A stretch of 9,882 bases of DNA. It comes from Alphaproteobacteria bacterium. Its GTDB lineage: Bacteria > Pseudomonadota > Alphaproteobacteria > ATCC43930 > CGMCC-115725. The stretch's first letter is position 1; every line of letters begins with the position of its first letter. Made by a program: the position numbers and the translations under genes. The notes below the pieces were generated by a model. The model ran no database searches, was not told the origin of the DNA, and worked only from the letters and a program-made list of their open reading frames with translations. Positions 6,684 through 9,882 of the stretch are shown one piece after another. Location: NCBI GenBank assembly GCA_030039775.1, contig JASHUX010000123.1, positions 1 through 9,882 on the forward strand, given 5' to 3'.

Positions 6684-7481
6684 ATGAAGGTACGGGTGGA
6701 GTATGGCCGGCGCCAGCTGATGCGGCTCCTGTCCGGTGGTGCGGTCGCTTTAATTTTTTCCTCAAAATCCAGTCAGATATGGGCGGAAACGGCACGGCGG
6801 ATCGCCGGCAAGCCGCGCACCGTGATGCTCGATCCGGGTCATGGCGGGCAAGACCCGGGCGCGATCGGCGTCCGTGGCACGCGCGAGAAGTTCGTGGCGC
6901 TCGACACGGCGCGGGCGGTAGGGAAATTGCTCGAGGGCACGGGCCGCTATCGCGTCCTTATGACCCGCGTCGACGACGAATACATTCCGCTGCAGGGACG
7001 CGTCGAAAAGGCCCAGGCCGCGGGCGCCGACCTGTTCATATCGATCCATGCCGACGCCAACCGCAACCATCGTATCCGGGGCGCTTCGGTTTACACCTTG
7101 TCGGAAAAGGCGTCCGATGCCGAGGCGGCCGACCTCGCCGCCCGCGAAAACAACTCCGACCGCGTCGCCGGCATCGACATGTCGAAACACGAGCCGATCG
7201 TTAACGAAATCCTCTACGATCTGGCGCGCCGCGAAACCAACAACCTATCCCAACGTTTCGCGCAAGCGTTGGTCGGGGAACTCGGCCGCCAAGTGCTGCT
7301 GATGGACAACACGCATCGGTCCGCCGGTTTCGTGGTGCTGAAGGCACCCGACATTCCCTCGGCCCTGGTCGAGCTCGGCTGCCTCTCCAACGCCTACGAG
7401 GAAAGAGAGCTTAACCAGGCCAAATATCAGCAGAAACTGGCTCAAAGCCTGGCGCGGTCCGTCAGCGACTATTTCGCGTAG
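6684..7481 (+). CDS. N-acetylmuramoyl-L-alanine amidase (Amidase_3) with Tat-like signal peptide
   Basis: A zinc-dependent periplasmic peptidoglycan amidase that cuts the bond between N-acetylmuramic acid and L-Ala, normally at the division site (AmiA/AmiC type). From the ATG at 6684 it has 265 residues; a GTG at 6654 would add ten. The N-terminus YGRRQLMRLLSGGAVALIF, then IWA-ET, looks like a twin-arginine signal with cleavage near residue 35, consistent with Tat export of AmiA and AmiC. The catalytic domain has the zinc ligands His53 (MLDPGHGGQDPGA), Glu68 (GTREKFVALD) and His122 (LFISIHADA), and the catalytic Glu230 (ALVELGCLSN). No AMIN domain is present, so this is the compact form. It stands alone: 127 bases separate it from acuI and a terminator lies about 140 bases downstream. 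Confidence 0.93.
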   Translation: MKVRVEYGRRQLMRLLSGGAVALIFSSKSSQIWAETARRIAGKPRTVMLDPGHGGQDPGAIGVRGTREKFVALDTARAVGKLLEGTGRYRVLMTRVDDEYIPLQGRVEKAQAAGADLFISIHADANRNHRIRGASVYTLSEKASDAEAADLAARENNSDRVAGIDMSKHEPIVNEILYDLARRETNNLSQRFAQALVGELGRQVLLMDNTHRSAGFVVLKAPDIPSALVELGCLSNAYEERELNQAKYQQKLAQSLARSVSDYFA

Positions 7482-7499
7482 GTCCGCTTTTCCGCAAGA

Positions 7500-7509
7500 G
7501 GGGGGGGGG
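7500..7509 (+). repeat. Homopolymer run of ten G
   Basis: Ten consecutive G residues start 18 bases after the amidase stop. Such runs can slip during replication or sequencing; being non-coding, its length would not shift a frame. Confidence 0.9.
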
Positions 7510-7543
7510 TAAGCGGGGCCGCTCGCGCGGCATTAAGACTTTA

Positions 7544-7649
7544 TTGACGAAAATTTGCTCTAATCCGAGTCGCCGCGGGCCACCCCCCTGGTCCGCGCGT
7601 AGTTCCTCCCCAAACCTTGGGCCGCTGGTCACAGCGGCCCATTTTTTTT
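7544..7649 (+). ncRNA. Candidate small RNA or structured 3' UTR ending in an intrinsic terminator
   Basis: This non-coding block between two converging genes folds on paper into two strong hairpins. The first pairs 7574-7582 with 7589-7597 (nine pairs including one G-U), leaving a loop of six C. The second is the terminator at 7619-7649. Between them lies an unpaired pyrimidine-rich stretch, GTTCCTCCCCAAACC, which could pair with Shine-Dalgarno sequences; C/U-rich anti-SD motifs are known from alphaproteobacterial sRNAs such as the alpha-r14 family. Upstream there is a TTGACG at 7544 and TCTAAT at 7558, but their spacing does not make a sigma-70 promoter, so independent transcription is unproven. 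It may simply be the processed tail of the amidase mRNA. Confidence 0.35.
7619..7649 (+). terminator. Strong rho-independent terminator
   Basis: GGGCCGCTG (7619-7627) and CAGCGGCCC (7632-7640) form a perfect nine-pair stem with a GTCA loop, followed by one A and eight T. It is oriented to stop plus-strand transcription from the amidase or the candidate sRNA. On the minus strand it lies just after the HTH gene's stop but lacks a useful T run there. Confidence 0.92.
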
Positions 7650-7657
7650 GTGCCGGA

Positions 7658-8797
7658 TTACGCGGCGATCGGATCCAGATTGAGAAGGACGGACGAGCTC
7701 AACACGCGGCCCATCGGTCCCGGCTCGGATAGCGCCAGGTTCAGGTAGCGAACATTGTAATTGTTCACCGATCCGGACAGATCATGAAAGCTGGCGCCCT
7801 GCCGCTTGGTCTTGATCATGCGCGCCCAGACCATGACGGCGTAGTCAGTGTCGGGACGCGACAACACGTTGTGGCCCTCGTTGCGTATCGGATCGAGATC
7901 CGGAAAACCAGTGGCAACGTGTTGGGAAATGACCTCTTCCCCGTTGACCCGGAAGACGCCGCTCATTGTGAACGCGCCCATTTCGGCCGCCGCATGGATA
8001 ATTTTGTCGGGCGCGCGCCGGTAGACGGCCAACAGATTCTTCAAGCTGGGATGGCTCACGGCATCGAGCGGCAGTTCCGCGACCGACCACCGCTTGCGCG
8101 GCGCCCGGACGATGAACGCGATCCGTTCGATCGCCGCGGCGGCGAGTTCCGGCGAATCGTGCTCGGCGTCCACCCATTCCTTATCGATATGAACTTGGCG
8201 CCGGACCGCGGCGGCCTGGGCGCAGGCGGCGTGCAGCCACTCGCACAGACGCTCCGCGGCCAAGGGCGCGATGCGGCGGCCGTCATGACGAATCATGATC
8301 GCGCTCGCTCTCGAAACCGTCACCGCGATCCAGCCCTGCATACTGATCGCATAACGCACCAGGTCGCCCGACATCGGCATACCGAGGACGCTGGCCGCGA
8401 AGCGCGCATGACCAAGCGGTGCCGGTGCCATCGCGCCGTCCGCATCGAACCAAAAATGCTTTTCGGTCTCGATTTCCCCGGCGACCGCGTCCGCCATCAG
8501 CTTGCGGAAAAATTGGATCAGCCGAGCGTCGCTCACTTCTTCGACGGCAAGATTGGATTCGTTGTAGACGGCGGCCAGGAAGCCCTGGTCGCCACGTTTC
8601 GCGAAAAACGCGGCAAGCCGGTCGATATCCTCGGCCAAGGGCCGGCTTTCGCCGTGCCACCAGCGCGAAATCGTGTGTTCGGACCGCGAGATGCCGGGTG
8701 CGAGCTGCTTTAAATGCAGCGTCGTATTGGGATGAAGCCGGACCCGCAGCGCCGCCGCGAACCGCTCATAAAATTCCTTGGGCCGATGACCTTCCAT
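7658..8797 (-). CDS. HTH-containing protein, probable transcriptional regulator of the divergent operon
   Basis: Read from the ATG at 8797 the protein has 379 residues. The N-terminal part (about 8-65) looks like a Cro/CI-like helix-turn-helix: FYERFAAALR, then LKQLAPGISRSEHTISRWWHGESRPLAED, with recognition-helix character in SEHTISRWWHGESRP (about 40-53). The rest (about 80-379) is not recognised. Its last 130 residues (HPSLKNLLAVYRRAPDK, later VMVWARMIKTKRQG, ASFHDLSG and YLNLALSEPG) vaguely recall the PAS_5 type of sensor fold, which is weak evidence. The frame stays open 348 bases further upstream, but that extension lies antisense to the next gene and has poor protein character. No clear SD precedes 8797. 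The gene faces the 8903 gene across 105 bases, the classic position for a local regulator. Confidence 0.7.
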   Translation of the reverse strand: MEGHRPKEFYERFAAALRVRLHPNTTLHLKQLAPGISRSEHTISRWWHGESRPLAEDIDRLAAFFAKRGDQGFLAAVYNESNLAVEEVSDARLIQFFRKLMADAVAGEIETEKHFWFDADGAMAPAPLGHARFAASVLGMPMSGDLVRYAISMQGWIAVTVSRASAIMIRHDGRRIAPLAAERLCEWLHAACAQAAAVRRQVHIDKEWVDAEHDSPELAAAAIERIAFIVRAPRKRWSVAELPLDAVSHPSLKNLLAVYRRAPDKIIHAAAEMGAFTMSGVFRVNGEEVISQHVATGFPDLDPIRNEGHNVLSRPDTDYAVMVWARMIKTKRQGASFHDLSGSVNNYNVRYLNLALSEPGPMGRVLSSSVLLNLDPIAA

Positions 8798-8821
8798 GTT
8801 TTGTACGGGAAGACGCCAGAT

Positions 8822-8848
8822 TTGGACCCCCAACAGCGCCAATATTAC
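8822..8848 (+). promoter_or_regulatory. Weak promoter candidate for the 8903-9882 operon
   Basis: TTGGAC (8822-8827) and TATTAC (8843-8848) resemble -35 and -10 boxes with a short 15-base spacer, within the 105-base divergent gap. The match is modest and could be chance. Confidence 0.25.
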
Positions 8849-8889
8849 CAAAGCGTTGAAGATTGCAACAAGAGGGCAGGCTACGTCGC

Positions 8890-8897
8890 AAGGAGGG
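8890..8897 (+). promoter_or_regulatory. Ribosome binding site fixing a GTG start
   Basis: AAGGAGGG, a near-perfect Shine-Dalgarno sequence, lies five bases before the GTG at 8903. It shows that the small protein starts there and not at the in-frame ATG at 8714. Confidence 0.85.
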
Positions 8898-8902
8898 TAG
8901 AC

Positions 8903-9097
8903 GTGAGCGAGAAATGGACAACAAGCCTGGACGACAATGCCGACCGGCTCAAGAGCTTGGCCAGGTTCTACCATAGTCACGGACTTTTCGTTATCGCTAC
9001 GCTGCTTGGAGCGGCCACGGAGGCTCTCGAAGAAGAGGCCACCCGCGTCCGCGCAACTCAGCGAAGGGAGAAAGAAGATGTTCGACGCGTTAGTTAA
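8903..9097 (+). CDS. Small 64-residue helical protein of unknown function
   Basis: A GTG-started small gene with an excellent SD. The product opens SEKWTTSLDDNADRLKSLARFYHSHG, continues with a moderately hydrophobic helix LFVIATLLGAATEALEEEA, and ends in a charged tail rich in Arg and Glu (TRVRATQRREKEDVRR). It looks almost entirely alpha-helical, possibly a short coiled coil or a peripheral membrane helix; no family is recognised. Its last 20 bases overlap the start of the next gene in another frame, so the two are likely translated together, and it may act as a partner or chaperone of that protein (inferred). It faces the HTH gene at 7658-8797. The strong SD and the overlap argue that it is real despite its length. 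Confidence 0.7.
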   Translation: MSEKWTTSLDDNADRLKSLARFYHSHGLFVIATLLGAATEALEEEATRVRATQRREKEDVRRVS

Positions 9098-9882
9098 CCA
9101 GGAAATCAAGGGCGTCGGCGCGGGGCTGGTGCCGTATATCGACACATTCGATCCGGAACGGTACGTGCCGTACGAGAAAGTGCGCGTGGTGGGGCGCGAC
9201 GTGATCCCGGCACTGCTCAGCGCCTTGGCCGATCGCGGACTGGCGCCCTATGTCGGACACGACCTCGCCGTGGTCGAGGACATTTGCCGCCGCAGCGGCG
9301 GAGAGATGCGTCTCATTCAAAATCTCGATCCCCGGTTTCACCCCCACACGACCGCGGCAGACACCAACGTGGTCGCGGTGGTTCGAGAGGGGGTGCCGAT
9401 CGGCTGCGTCGCCTCGCGGCTTTCCTGGTGCGAGGACACGATCGCGGCGGAGATGGATAGCGGCCGTTTCTGGGTCTCGGACCCGCCGACGATGTGGGCG
9501 GCCGACGAACGCTGCATCACTAATGCCATGTCGTCCACAATCCGAGCCTGCCACGTCGTGTTCTGCGGCGGCGTCTATCTCGATCCGTCGATCAGGGGCG
9601 GCACCACATTAGCGGCGATGATGCGCCTCCATCTCCTATGGGTCGCATGTCATTGGCGCTGGTCGTGGCTGATCGGCATCGTTCGGGGCGACCTCATCGG
9701 CTACCACGCCTTCGACGTCTATGGCGCGCATACGCTGCAACAGGGTCTGTGGCGCGACCGTATGGGCGACGGCGAGCTCCACCGCTATCAACTTGCCGTG
9801 TCCGACCGCACCGCCTGCGTTGCCGAGTGGCTCAGGCCGGAGATGGGCGATCTCGCGCGGCCGCTGGGGCTGCCGCCGAAAG
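9078..9882 (+). CDS. Unrecognised protein, possibly GNAT-fold acyltransferase (3' end outside window)
   Basis: The frame starts at the ATG at 9078 (GGGAG seven bases upstream) and is open to the window edge, giving 268 complete codons without a stop. The N-terminus reads MFDALVNQEIKGVGAGLV, then PYIDTFDPERYVPYEKVRV. The middle has a strand pattern NVVAVVREGVPIGCVASRLSWCED, and later VVFCGGVYLDPSIRGGTTLAAMMRLHLLWVA. That last segment resembles motif A of GNAT acyltransferases: a beta strand, then V/L-D-P-x-x-R-G-G, then a helix that cradles acyl-CoA. A hydrophobic helix with HWRWSWLIGIVRGDLIGYHAF follows. The GNAT assignment is a pattern impression only; the canonical Q/R-x-x-G-x-G/A is seen as RGGTTL. 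The protein has several Cys and Trp residues and no signal peptide. It overlaps the small gene upstream by 20 bases. Confidence 0.72.
   Translation, partial: MFDALVNQEIKGVGAGLVPYIDTFDPERYVPYEKVRVVGRDVIPALLSALADRGLAPYVGHDLAVVEDICRRSGGEMRLIQNLDPRFHPHTTAADTNVVAVVREGVPIGCVASRLSWCEDTIAAEMDSGRFWVSDPPTMWAADERCITNAMSSTIRACHVVFCGGVYLDPSIRGGTTLAAMMRLHLLWVACHWRWSWLIGIVRGDLIGYHAFDVYGAHTLQQGLWRDRMGDGELHRYQLAVSDRTACVAEWLRPEMGDLARPLGLPPK

Noticed and set aside
7518..7531. Small hairpin GCCGC/GCGGC after the amidase as a terminator
   Set aside because: The stem has only five pairs and is followed by ATTAAGACTTT, not a T run; the hairpin at 7619-7649 is a far better terminator.
7544..7563. Promoter TTGACG...TCTAAT for the candidate sRNA
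   Set aside because: The two boxes are only about eight bases apart, impossible for sigma-70 spacing.
8714..8902. Upstream extension of the small plus-strand gene to the ATG at 8714
   Set aside because: It would overlap the HTH coding region antisense. The AAGGAGGG site points to the GTG at 8903.
8798..9145. N-terminal extension of the HTH protein by 116 residues
   Set aside because: It is antisense to the small gene with the strong SD and to the start of the 9078 gene. Its sequence lacks domain character, and the HTH begins right after the ATG at 8797.

Overview
The window is GC-rich (low sixties percent by eye) and densely coding. Its gene style (KdpBC, an SCP-x type thiolase, an AcuI/YhdH reductase, a Tat-exported amidase and a FlgO-like/TPR protein of a type common in Bradyrhizobium relatives) suggests an alphaproteobacterium, most likely Hyphomicrobiales or a neighbouring order. 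This placement is by recognition only; no rRNA or other marker is present. The longest non-coding stretch is about 175 bases (7482-7657). I saw no tRNA, rRNA, IS element or CRISPR array.

Left part (1-2233, + strand): the end of a potassium-transport operon. The C-terminus of KdpB (P-type ATPase subunit) is followed by an unusually long KdpC that carries an insert of about 140 residues built from degenerate W/Y-x-x-x-H-P units. Next comes a KdpE-like OmpR-family regulator. No KdpD sensor kinase lies between kdpC and the regulator or after it. The regulator's receiver domain has lost the phosphorylatable aspartate, the conserved lysine and one residue of the acidic pocket.

Middle (2270-4258, - strand): one intact frame that reads as a chimera. 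The N-terminal half is a membrane protein ending in a truncated P-loop ATPase. The C-terminal half is the FlgO-like plus TPR part of an adenylate-cyclase/CadC-like protein. It converges on the kdp regulator and diverges from a two-gene metabolic operon (4410-6556): a thiolase-superfamily protein overlapping by one base with an acrylyl-CoA-reductase-type dehydrogenase. A 12-bp perfect palindrome lies in the divergent promoter region.

Right part: an N-acetylmuramoyl-L-alanine amidase with a Tat-like signal (6684-7481), then a non-coding block with a 10-G run, several hairpins and a strong intrinsic terminator that could encode a small RNA. Last is a divergent accessory-looking locus: an HTH protein (7658-8797, -) facing a 64-residue protein (8903-9097, +), which overlaps an unrecognised, possibly GNAT-like protein that runs off the window (9078-9882, +).

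The candidates most worth a second look are the divergent HTH/small protein/GNAT-like locus, the chimeric P-loop/TPR gene, and the kdp system with its enlarged KdpC and phosphorylation-dead-looking regulator.
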